Positions 58,315 to 64,000 of a DNA stretch of 64,000 nucleotides are shown one piece after another. The DNA is taken from assembly GCA_965246785.1 (NCBI GenBank), contig CBDFFM010000036.1:1-64000 (forward strand). Reading direction: 5' to 3'. Origin of the DNA: UBA1952 sp965246785. Lineage in GTDB: Bacteria; Bacteroidota; Bacteroidia; Chitinophagales; Chitinophagaceae. Position 1 is the stretch's first letter. The number at the start of each line of letters is the position of its first letter. The translations under genes and the position numbers were made by a program. Under the pieces are notes generated by a model. That model did no database searches. It saw only the letters and a program-made list of their open reading frames with translations, and was not told where the DNA came from.

Positions 58315-59181
58315 ATGAAAAAACAGCTACTTCTTATCCCTATTGTCGCCGGCATAAGCTGGCTGGCACTCACCGGCTACTCTAATGGCCCCTTTGCCGG
58401 CGGCGCAGGCAACCATACCGGCAGCGCAGGCTCCACAGCCAATTGCAGCACCGGCGGCGGCTGTCACAACACCAATACAAGCAGCACAACAGGCGGCATC
58501 GGCGTAACGACGCTTACCAACGGCATCGTTACAAAGTACACGCCGGGCACCACTTACAAGGTTGTCATCACGGCGGCTAACACCACCGCCTCGCTGCCTA
58601 AGTGCGGCTTTCAGGCTTCCTGCGTGAAGGCATCGGCCACGAGCACGCAGGCTGGCTCATTTACGTCCACTGCCAGCAACATCAGCGTAGTTCCATTCGG
58701 TTCCCTTCAATTTGTGGAGCACAACAAATCCATAGCGGCAGCTGTCTCCTCCGGCAATAACAATACCTATCAGGTAAGTTTCAACTGGACAGCGCCGCCG
58801 GCTGGTACGGGCATGGTACGCTTCTACGCCACGTTCAATGCTGTAAATGGCAACACTACTTCTTCCGGCGACCAGCCTAATAACCTGCCCACCTACGACT
58901 TGGACGAGGCGGCATCGGCTACAGGGGTTGCGACAGTAAAACCCGGCGCGCTTGCCGTTTATCCGAACCCTGCCACCGATGCGCTGCATCTGAAGCTGAG
59001 CGGTACTGGAAGCTGCCTCGTGCGCATCTTTGACATCACCGGCGGGTCAATTGCAGTTGAAAGCGCAGCCGTTGTCAATGGCGAGGCAAGCGTGGGAGTG
59101 GCGGCGCTGAAGCCCGGCAATTACTACATCCTCGCAGAGCAGGGTGGCATACGCTACGGCGCCCTTTTTCAAAAACAATAA
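58315..59181 (+). CDS. secreted protein with choice-of-anchor V/Reelin-like domain and T9SS sorting domain
   Basis: A 288-residue protein with a signal peptide (LLLIPIVAGISWLALTGYSNG). Near residue 42 the sequence ANCSTGGGCHNTN has a C-x4-C-H arrangement, close to the heme-like CxxCH of choice-of-anchor V proteins. The central part is beta-rich with KYTPGTTYKVVITAANTT. The C-terminal segment GALAVYPNPATDALHLKL to LKPGNYYILAEQGG is a T9SS type A sorting domain. Whether heme is bound is uncertain as the spacing differs by two residues from CxxCH. Confidence 0.85.
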   Translation: MKKQLLLIPIVAGISWLALTGYSNGPFAGGAGNHTGSAGSTANCSTGGGCHNTNTSSTTGGIGVTTLTNGIVTKYTPGTTYKVVITAANTTASLPKCGFQASCVKASATSTQAGSFTSTASNISVVPFGSLQFVEHNKSIAAAVSSGNNNTYQVSFNWTAPPAGTGMVRFYATFNAVNGNTTSSGDQPNNLPTYDLDEAASATGVATVKPGALAVYPNPATDALHLKLSGTGSCLVRIFDITGGSIAVESAAVVNGEASVGVAALKPGNYYILAEQGGIRYGALFQKQ

Positions 59182-59194
59182 TCCACCACCATTG

Positions 59195-59677
59195 ATGGAA
59201 CAATACAACGAAGGAACCTCTATTTTCAATGAAGCGCAGTCCCAGGCATACGCCGGCTTCTGGGAGCGTTTTGGAGCTGCCATTCTTGACGGCCTGATCA
59301 TGAGCGCCGTCGGCTTTCTCATCAACCTTGCTTTTGGGGTCAATATGGCTGATATGTTCCGCCGGGGCATGACGCCGGGGGCGGTGATAGCCAGCTATGC
59401 ATCCGGCGCCAACATCGCCACTGTTGTGCTGAACTGGCTCTACTATGCCTTGCAGGAAAGCGGCCCCATGCAAGCTACCCTGGGCAAGCGCGCGCTCGGT
59501 ATTAAAGTAGTCGGCGCCGGAGGGCAGCGCATCAGCTTTGCCAATGCCACCGGGCGCTTCTTTGGCAAGTACATCTCTACCATCATCTGTTGTATTGGCT
59601 ATCTCTTCCCGCTATGGGATGCGCGCCGCCAGGCACTGCATGATAAAATCGCAAACACCTTTGTTGTAAATGCATAG
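59195..59677 (+). CDS. RDD family membrane protein
   Basis: A 160-residue protein with RDD features: AGFWERFGAAILDGLIMSAVGFLINLAFG (a family signature WxRxxAxxxD), a second hydrophobic region ASGANIATVVLNWLYYALQ, then TLGKRALGIKVVGAGGQRISFANATGRFFGKYIS and a final hydrophobic segment IICCIGYLFPLWDARRQALHDKIANT. The role is unknown; some are transporters. It is 13 bp after the T9SS gene and overlaps the next gene by 8 bp. Confidence 0.9.
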   Translation: MEQYNEGTSIFNEAQSQAYAGFWERFGAAILDGLIMSAVGFLINLAFGVNMADMFRRGMTPGAVIASYASGANIATVVLNWLYYALQESGPMQATLGKRALGIKVVGAGGQRISFANATGRFFGKYISTIICCIGYLFPLWDARRQALHDKIANTFVVNA

Positions 59678-60110
59678 CTCGTCTTCATCCCTCGCCATGA
59701 TTATTACAGTCATTGCGGTTGTCTTTTTTGTCCTGCTTGGCTTTTACCTCTACTGCGCATGGCGCCTGTTCGAGAAGGCCGGCAGGCCGGGATGGGAAGC
59801 CATCATCCCCTTCTACAGCGCCTACGTTATGCTCAAAATCGTCGGCAAGCCGGGTTGGTGGCTCGCTCTGTACTTTATTCCCATCGTCAATTACATCTTC
59901 ATCATCTGGATGCTCAATATGCTCTCCAAGAGCTTTGGCAAGGATGAAGGATTTACCGTTGGCCTTGCGCTACTCGGCTTTATCTTCTTCCCCATCCTTG
60001 CCCTTGGCAATGCGAAGTATATCGGCCCGTACGGAGATGAGCAGGCCTTCCGCGCAGCGCAATCGCGCAACAACACTTTTGACCTTGACCAAGGCCGGCT
60101 GGCGGGATAA
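59670..60110 (+). CDS. DUF5684-like small membrane protein
   Basis: A 146-residue protein with three or four membrane helices: IITVIAVVFFVLLGFYLYCAW, WWLALYFIPIVNYIFIIWMLN, GFTVGLALLGFIFFPILALG. The segment KAGRPGWEAIIPFYSAYVMLKIVGKPGWW is the DUF5684 signature. Function unknown. It overlaps the RDD gene by 8 bp and forms a tight pair with it. Confidence 0.85.
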   Translation: MHSSSSSLAMIITVIAVVFFVLLGFYLYCAWRLFEKAGRPGWEAIIPFYSAYVMLKIVGKPGWWLALYFIPIVNYIFIIWMLNMLSKSFGKDEGFTVGLALLGFIFFPILALGNAKYIGPYGDEQAFRAAQSRNNTFDLDQGRLAG

Positions 60111-60112
60111 TT

Positions 60113-60155
60113 AGTCCCGAAGGGACGACCGAAATAATAGGCGGGATTTAATCCC
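60113..60155. repeat. double small hairpin, REP-like
   Basis: GTCCCGAAGGGAC at 60114-60126 and GGGATTTAATCCC at 60143-60155 form two small hairpins 16 bp apart with GACCGAAATAATAGGC between. Similar paired hairpins occur between genes in many Bacteroidota. It lies between the DUF5684 gene and the convergent UbiA gene and may end transcription. Confidence 0.65.
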
Positions 60156-60167
60156 TAGTAAAGGTGG

Positions 60168-60905
60168 CTACAGCGCCGCCTGTAAGCCACCATACAGCAG
60201 CATTACTCCATCTATTAGCACGAGATAAACGTAAGGGTGCGGCCTCGTACGCGAAAGCCGAATAGCTGCCCATGCCGCCAGCCCGCTCACGGCATACACG
60301 ACAAGCTGCTGATAGGTGTAGCGATAAACGCAGCGGGCTACCGCAAATGCGAAATAGGCAGTCAGCGTAAAATTGACGGCCTTGTAAGCCGCATCAATGC
60401 CCAGCATAGTAGGTAGCGTGTGGATGCCCCGCGCAAAGTCGGCCTCCGTATCGCGAATGTCAAAGGCAATGCAGAGGGGGAAGATGAGCAGGGCGCGGAT
60501 AATCAGCTCAAGCCAATACCGGCTCAGCGGGATATTCCAGTATAGCGCCGGTAGCACCGTACCCACCGCCACCCAGGTTGCTGTCAGCACGTGAATTTTG
60601 ATAAGGCCGTAATCCTTCAGCCGCGTTTTGTAACGGAATGGCAGCAGCGGCGTGGAATAGGCAAAGGCCAGCGCGCCCATAGCCACACACCCAACCAGAA
60701 CTTTTAAGGAAAGCTGCGGTAGCGCCAGCAGACATAGCGCCATCCCGATGCCGCAGACGGCCCAATGCCAGCGCACCGCGTGAGGCGTCCACGCTTCCGC
60801 CCCCTTATTACGGTTGAAGAGATGATGCACATTGTACTCCAGCATCGTGCTGCCTGCAATGAGCGCATGGAGCGGCGAGGCGAAAGCCGGCAGCCGCCCC
60901 AGCAT
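60168..60905 (-). CDS. UbiA-type prenyltransferase, N-terminus probably longer
   Basis: A membrane protein of at least 245 residues with about seven hydrophobic segments. Two Asp-type motifs are present: EYNVHHLFNRNKGAEAW (first motif with Asn/His in place of the typical NDxxDxxxD) and FDIRDTEADFARGIHTLP (second motif DxRDxxxD). Upstream of ATG 60905 the same frame continues as IKLLLHTSIYTALCALALCL, a convincing first helix, but has no ATG or GTG before it reaches the repeats near 60990-61072. The true start may be a rare codon such as ATT at 60989. Enzymes of this family attach prenyl chains to aromatic rings. Substrate unknown. Confidence 0.75.
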   Translation of the reverse strand: MLGRLPAFASPLHALIAGSTMLEYNVHHLFNRNKGAEAWTPHAVRWHWAVCGIGMALCLLALPQLSLKVLVGCVAMGALAFAYSTPLLPFRYKTRLKDYGLIKIHVLTATWVAVGTVLPALYWNIPLSRYWLELIIRALLIFPLCIAFDIRDTEADFARGIHTLPTMLGIDAAYKAVNFTLTAYFAFAVARCVYRYTYQQLVVYAVSGLAAWAAIRLSRTRPHPYVYLVLIDGVMLLYGGLQAAL

Positions 60906-60990
60906 AATACGCTCCGCCCCGAGGCAAAGCGCCAGCGCGCAAAGCGCAGTATAGATGCTGGTGTGGAGGAGGAGTTTGATGATTACAATT

Positions 60991-61072
60991 GTTGGACGAT
61001 GGTTGGACGGTTGTTGGACAGTTGTGTGTTATGAAGTCGGGCAACACAATCGTCCAACAACCGTCCAACAAC
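60991..61072. repeat. inverted repeat built of GTTGGACG units
   Basis: GTTGGACG-type units at 60991, 61002 and 61013 are followed by an inverse set at 61050-61070, giving an inverted repeat with arms at about 61002-61027 and 61044-61070 with few mismatches. It lies between the UbiA and carboxylase genes. Related units appear at 16031-16073. The hairpin could end transcription of the carboxylase gene and also overlaps the 5' region of the prenyltransferase gene. Confidence 0.7.
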
Positions 61073-61082
61073 CGCCTAACCC

Positions 61083-62624
61083 TTACAGCGGAATATTCCC
61101 ATGCTTTCGCTTTGGCCCGTTCACCACCTTATTGCGGAGCATGTGGTAAGCACGTATCAGCCGCTCCCGCGTGTCTTCCGGCAGGATTACTTCGTCAATA
61201 AAGCCCCGCGCCGCCGCGCCGTATGGGTTAGCGAATTTCTCCGCGTACTCCGCTTCCTTTTCCTTCGCCTTTGCTTCCTTATCGCTGGCTTCGGAGATTT
61301 CTTTCTTGAAAATGATTTCCGCCGCGCCCTTCGCACCCATCACAGCAATCTCCGCCGTGGGCCACGCAAAATTCATGTCCGCGCCGATGTGCTTGGAGTT
61401 CATCACATCATACGCGCCGCCGTATGCCTTGCGGGTGATGACGGTAATCTTGGGCACCGTGGCCTCGCTGAGGGCGTAGAGCAGCTTCGCGCCGTTGGTG
61501 ATGATGCCGCCCCACTCCTGGTCGGTGCCGGGCAAGAAGCCGGGCACATCCACCAGTACCAGTAGCGGAATGTTGAAGGCATCGCAGAAGCGCACGAAGC
61601 GCGCGCCTTTCTTTGAAGAATTAATGTCTAAAACGCCCGCAAGCTGCGCCGGCTGATTGGCTACAATTCCAATGGAGCGGCCCGCAATGCGGCAAAAGCC
61701 TACGACGATATTCTCTGCATATTCTTTATGCACTTCCAGGAACTCGCCGCCATCCGCCAATTCCGCAATCACCTCCTTCATGTCGTAGGGCTGGTTGGCC
61801 CCTTCGGGGATGATGTTCGCCAGTGCATCACGTGTTTCGTGGCCGGCTTCATAAGGCAGCATCGGCGCCTCTTCCTCGCAGTTTTGCGGGATGTAGCTCA
61901 ACAGGTCTTTCAGGCGCTGGATGCACTCCACCTCATTGGCGCAGGCAAAGTGCGTGACGCCGCTGCGCGATGCATGGGTATGCGCGCCGCCCAATTCCTC
62001 GCTGGTCACCTGCTCGTGCGTCACCGTCTTCACCACATTCGGCCCGGTTACGAACATATAGCTCGTGCCCTCCACCATCATAATAAAATCGGTGATGGCG
62101 GGGGAATACACCGCCCCGCCGGCACAAGGGCCCATGATGGCGGAGAGCTGCGGCACAACGCCGCTCGCCTGCACATTCCGGTGGAAGATGTCGGCATAGC
62201 CGCCGAGGCTCACCACCCCTTCCTGGATACGCGCGCCGCCGGAGTCGTTGAGGCCAATGACGGGCGCGCCATTCTGCATAGCCAAGTCCATGATGCGGCA
62301 GATTTTCTCCGCATGAGTCTCACTAAGCGAGCCGCCGAATACTGTAAAGTCCTGCGAGAAAACATAAACGAGCCGCCCGCCGATGGTGCCGTAGCCGGTG
62401 ATGACGCCATCGCCGGGGTACTGCTCCTTCTCCATCCCAAAGTCGGTGCTGCGGTGGGTTACGAAGGCGCCGATTTCCTGAAGAGAGCCTTCGTCCAAAA
62501 GCAGTGTGAGGCGCTCGCGGGCGGTGAGCTTACCTTTCTTGTGCTGGGCCTCTATACGGGCCTTTCCGCCGCCAAGCTGCGCGGCCGTTGTCTTTTCCTG
62601 AAGCATGTTGATTTTGGAACTCAT
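61083..62624 (-). CDS. acyl-CoA carboxylase, carboxyltransferase (beta) subunit
   Basis: A 513-residue carboxyltransferase of the propionyl-CoA/methylmalonyl-CoA type. GGKARIEAQHKKGKLTARERL opens the chain, GVITGYGTIGGRLVYVFSQDFTVFGGS is the N-domain, PVIGLNDSGGARIQEGV and MGPCAGGAVYSPA form the acyl-CoA oxyanion region, and FLPGTDQEWGGIITNGAKLL and KAYGGAYDVMNSKHIGAD the C-domain. The biotin carboxylase partner is not in this window. It probably feeds methylmalonyl-CoA synthesis from propionyl-CoA, although acetyl-CoA or methylcrotonyl-CoA cannot be excluded. Confidence 0.93.
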   Translation of the reverse strand: MSSKINMLQEKTTAAQLGGGKARIEAQHKKGKLTARERLTLLLDEGSLQEIGAFVTHRSTDFGMEKEQYPGDGVITGYGTIGGRLVYVFSQDFTVFGGSLSETHAEKICRIMDLAMQNGAPVIGLNDSGGARIQEGVVSLGGYADIFHRNVQASGVVPQLSAIMGPCAGGAVYSPAITDFIMMVEGTSYMFVTGPNVVKTVTHEQVTSEELGGAHTHASRSGVTHFACANEVECIQRLKDLLSYIPQNCEEEAPMLPYEAGHETRDALANIIPEGANQPYDMKEVIAELADGGEFLEVHKEYAENIVVGFCRIAGRSIGIVANQPAQLAGVLDINSSKKGARFVRFCDAFNIPLLVLVDVPGFLPGTDQEWGGIITNGAKLLYALSEATVPKITVITRKAYGGAYDVMNSKHIGADMNFAWPTAEIAVMGAKGAAEIIFKKEISEASDKEAKAKEKEAEYAEKFANPYGAAARGFIDEVILPEDTRERLIRAYHMLRNKVVNGPKRKHGNIPL

Positions 62625-62708
62625 GTGCGGGGCGAAGGTAGGTTGAGGAGTTGAACGGGTTGAACGGGTCTGCTGAAAGACGGGCGGAGAAAAGAGTGCG
62701 GCATAATG

Positions 62709-62744
62709 CAGAAGGCCCGCTGCAACGCTGCAGCGGGCCTTCTG
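62709..62744. terminator. perfect hairpin between the YceI and carboxylase genes
   Basis: A 16-bp stem, CAGAAGGCCCGCTGCA at 62709-62724 and its complement at 62729-62744, with an ACGC loop. It lies 18 bp after the YceI stop at 62762 on the minus strand. Neither side has a clear T run, so it may be a processing or stabilising hairpin as much as a terminator. Confidence 0.65.
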
Positions 62745-62761
62745 TTGAATGAGAAGTCGGC

Positions 62762-63427
62762 TTATTTATTCGCTACCAAATGCAGCCCGATGTTCACTGT
62801 CGGGCGAATCATCTTGTCGCCGAGGCTGTTGTCATTGCCATAGGAAAGGCCCCACTGCGTGCGGTCAATGTTGAAGTTGGCGTCTGCCGTGACCATGTTG
62901 TCGTTCACAGCAAGCTTTGCAGGGAAGGTGATGCCTTTGGTAACGCCCTTCAGCGTCAGGTTGCCCATCACGGTGTGCGTGGCGTCCTTCATTACCAGCT
63001 CCTTGTCGCCTGCGGCGACAACGCCGGCCTTAACGCCGGTGATTTCAAATGTAGCCGTCGGGAACTTCGCTATGTCAAAAAAATCCGGGCTTTTCAGGTG
63101 CGGGCCGAGCTTGTTGGTAATGCCTGTGTCTTCGTCCTTAATGGCCAGCGTCGTTACGTCAATCGTAAACTTGCCGCCGGTAACGTTACCGCCATCCACC
63201 ATCGCTTCTCCGTCCTTCAGCATCATAGTGCCGTGGTGCGCGTTAGTAGGGTGCGAGCCAGTCCAGTCCACATGGCTTTGGGCCAAGTCGGCTTTGTAGG
63301 CAGCGCCTTTAGCAGCACCGGCCTGCATGGCTTCGCCGGTTTGAGCTTTATCGGCTTTGGGGTCACTTTGGCAGGATGCTGCGAGCAGCAGTGTGCCGGC
63401 TGCAAGGGCGAGAAGGGTGTGCTTCAT
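62762..63427 (-). CDS. YceI family lipoprotein
   Basis: A 221-residue protein with a lipobox AASC near residues 16-19 (LLLAASC). The mature part starts with a linker, then YKADLAQSHVDWTGSHPTNAHHGTMMLKDGEAMVDGGNVTGGKFTIDVTTL, the opening of the YceI lipocalin-like barrel, with HLKSPDFFDIAKFPTATFEITGV and later HTVMGNLTLKGVTKGITFPAKL. YceI proteins bind isoprenoid or polyprenoid lipids. The anchor puts it in the periplasm or on a membrane. It is divergent from the rhodanese gene. Confidence 0.92.
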   Translation of the reverse strand: MKHTLLALAAGTLLLAASCQSDPKADKAQTGEAMQAGAAKGAAYKADLAQSHVDWTGSHPTNAHHGTMMLKDGEAMVDGGNVTGGKFTIDVTTLAIKDEDTGITNKLGPHLKSPDFFDIAKFPTATFEITGVKAGVVAAGDKELVMKDATHTVMGNLTLKGVTKGITFPAKLAVNDNMVTADANFNIDRTQWGLSYGNDNSLGDKMIRPTVNIGLHLVANK

Positions 63428-63511
63428 GGTTGGAGTGTTTAAGTTTGCGGCAAAAATAAGGGGATGGGCTTCATTATTGTAGCTACACCATTCTTATAGC
63501 CCTATTGAAAG

Positions 63512-63820
63512 ATGCACACACTTACCGCCAATGAATTGCGCCGCTGGCAAGTTGAAGGCAAAGATTTTGCGCTGGTGGATGTGCGCGAGGCATGGGAGCA
63601 TGAAGCATTCAACATCGGTGGCGAGCTGATTCCGCTCGGAACTATTATGGCCGCTGCGGAAAGCATGCCGAAGTACAAACCAGTCGTAGTCTATTGTGAA
63701 AAAGGAATCCGCAGCGTCATCGCCATTCAGCGACTGCAGATGCTGGGCTTTGAAAATCTTTTCAATCTCAGCGGCGGCATGAAGGCGTGGCGGGAAAGCT
63801 CAAAGCAGGACAAGCTCTGA
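63512..63820 (+). CDS. rhodanese-like domain protein
   Basis: A 102-residue single rhodanese domain: FALVDVREAWEHEAFNIGGELIP and VVVYCEKGIRSVIAIQRL with active-site Cys in CEKGIRS, ending GGMKAWRES. It would transfer sulfane sulfur. It starts 85 bp from the YceI gene and its 3' end overlaps the stop of the convergent partial LD-carboxypeptidase gene by 21 bp. Confidence 0.93.
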   Translation: MHTLTANELRRWQVEGKDFALVDVREAWEHEAFNIGGELIPLGTIMAAAESMPKYKPVVVYCEKGIRSVIAIQRLQMLGFENLFNLSGGMKAWRESSKQDKL

Positions 63821-64000
63821 ACCCTCCGCAGTGACTTTAAGTCTGTGCTCCTGCCCAAGGCACAGTGTCACATTCTCCTTGTCATGCCCTGCGGGAAAGT
63901 TGAAAGCCACCGGATAGCCATACGCCGATACCTTATCCAGAATAATCTGCTCCAAGGTCTGGCCGAAGGGTCGCTCCGTATCCTCGGTATCCGTGAACTG
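63800..64000 (-). CDS. LD-carboxypeptidase (peptidase S66), partial C-terminus
   Basis: An open frame of 66 codons from the right edge to TGA at 63800. It reads FTDTEDTERPFGQTLEQI and later GYPVAFNFPAGHDKENVTL, matching the C-terminal end of S66 LD-carboxypeptidases, where the conserved FPAGH contains the catalytic His. The rest of the gene lies beyond the window. S66 enzymes cut the L,D bond of tetrapeptides during peptidoglycan recycling. The 21-bp overlap with the rhodanese gene is convergent. Confidence 0.85.
   Translation of the reverse strand, partial: QFTDTEDTERPFGQTLEQIILDKVSAYGYPVAFNFPAGHDKENVTLCLGQEHRLKVTAEGSELVLL

Noticed and set aside
60991..61072. CRISPR-like appearance of GTTGGACG units
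   Set aside because: Units are 8-11 bp, spacing is irregular and part are inverted; there are no spacers of constant length and no cas genes.
1..64000. tRNA, rRNA or integrase-borne island
   Set aside because: No cloverleaf with a T-arm GTTCGA-type sequence, no rRNA stretch and no integrase or transposase were found on either strand by reading.

Overview
The window is chromosomal DNA from a GC-rich member of the Bacteroidota, most likely in or near the Chitinophagales. Lineage evidence: four proteins with type IX secretion (T9SS) C-terminal sorting domains, many short SPII lipoproteins, a YtxJ-type bacillithiol protein, a long Bacteroidota-type PurF, an atpD-atpC pair apart from the other ATP synthase genes with a short epsilon subunit, and a TAnnTTTG-type promoter before atpD. 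The genus cannot be fixed from this sequence. No tRNA, rRNA, CRISPR array, integrase or transposase was seen.

Layout. 1-6.1 kb: a partial membrane-anchored protein, purF, an M16 peptidase and an acyl-CoA dehydrogenase. 6.4-11.2 kb: a chaperone-usher-like surface fibre operon (DUF4402 subunit, PapD-like chaperone, second DUF4402 subunit, usher-like outer-membrane protein). 11.8-14.5 kb: a TetR regulator and an FAD monooxygenase, each preceded by the same 18-bp palindrome, then an acidic protein. 14.6-17.7 kb: VOC, DoxX and SnoaL-like genes divergent from a GlxA-type AraC regulator. 17.8-21.5 kb: a kaiC-kaiB-kaiB-PAS histidine kinase operon. 22-31.6 kb: a vanadium-haloperoxidase-like lipoprotein, atpDC, fabD, ytxJ, a VWA protein, an AT-rich AAA-ATPase/DUF4435 fusion that resembles merged PARIS-type phage defence, and a polysaccharide polymerase-like protein. 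31.7-38.2 kb: a carotenoid cluster with SRPBCC protein, B12-binding MerR regulator (CarH/LitR type), ECF sigma factor, crtI, crtB, idi and a second CrtI-type desaturase. 38.4-52.7 kb: a beta-helix lipoprotein, a SAM hydrolase-type enzyme, three T9SS cargo proteins, RNase D, a DUF445 protein and a PLP enzyme. 53-64 kb: a heptose-sugar/glycosyltransferase operon, a response regulator, an alkyltransferase-like protein, trmB, small membrane proteins, a UbiA-type prenyltransferase, an acyl-CoA carboxylase beta subunit, YceI, a rhodanese and the end of an LD-carboxypeptidase.

How the parts fit. The MerR-B12 protein and the ECF sigma factor lie directly upstream of the crt genes on the same strand, which suggests light-controlled carotenoid synthesis. 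The Kai operon about 10 kb away would provide a timing or signalling module. The chaperone-usher-like operon, T9SS cargo, polysaccharide polymerase and heptose genes all concern the cell surface.

Sequence quality. Between about 33.95 and 35.46 kb the crtI gene and the start of crtB change frame many times although the encoded peptide stays recognisable. Single frame breaks also occur near 37.34, 39.35 and 39.56 kb, and a C9 run interrupts the start of a secreted protein at 48.28 kb. I read the crtI/crtB cluster mainly as local sequence or assembly error, and the C run as either an error or a phase-variable switch.
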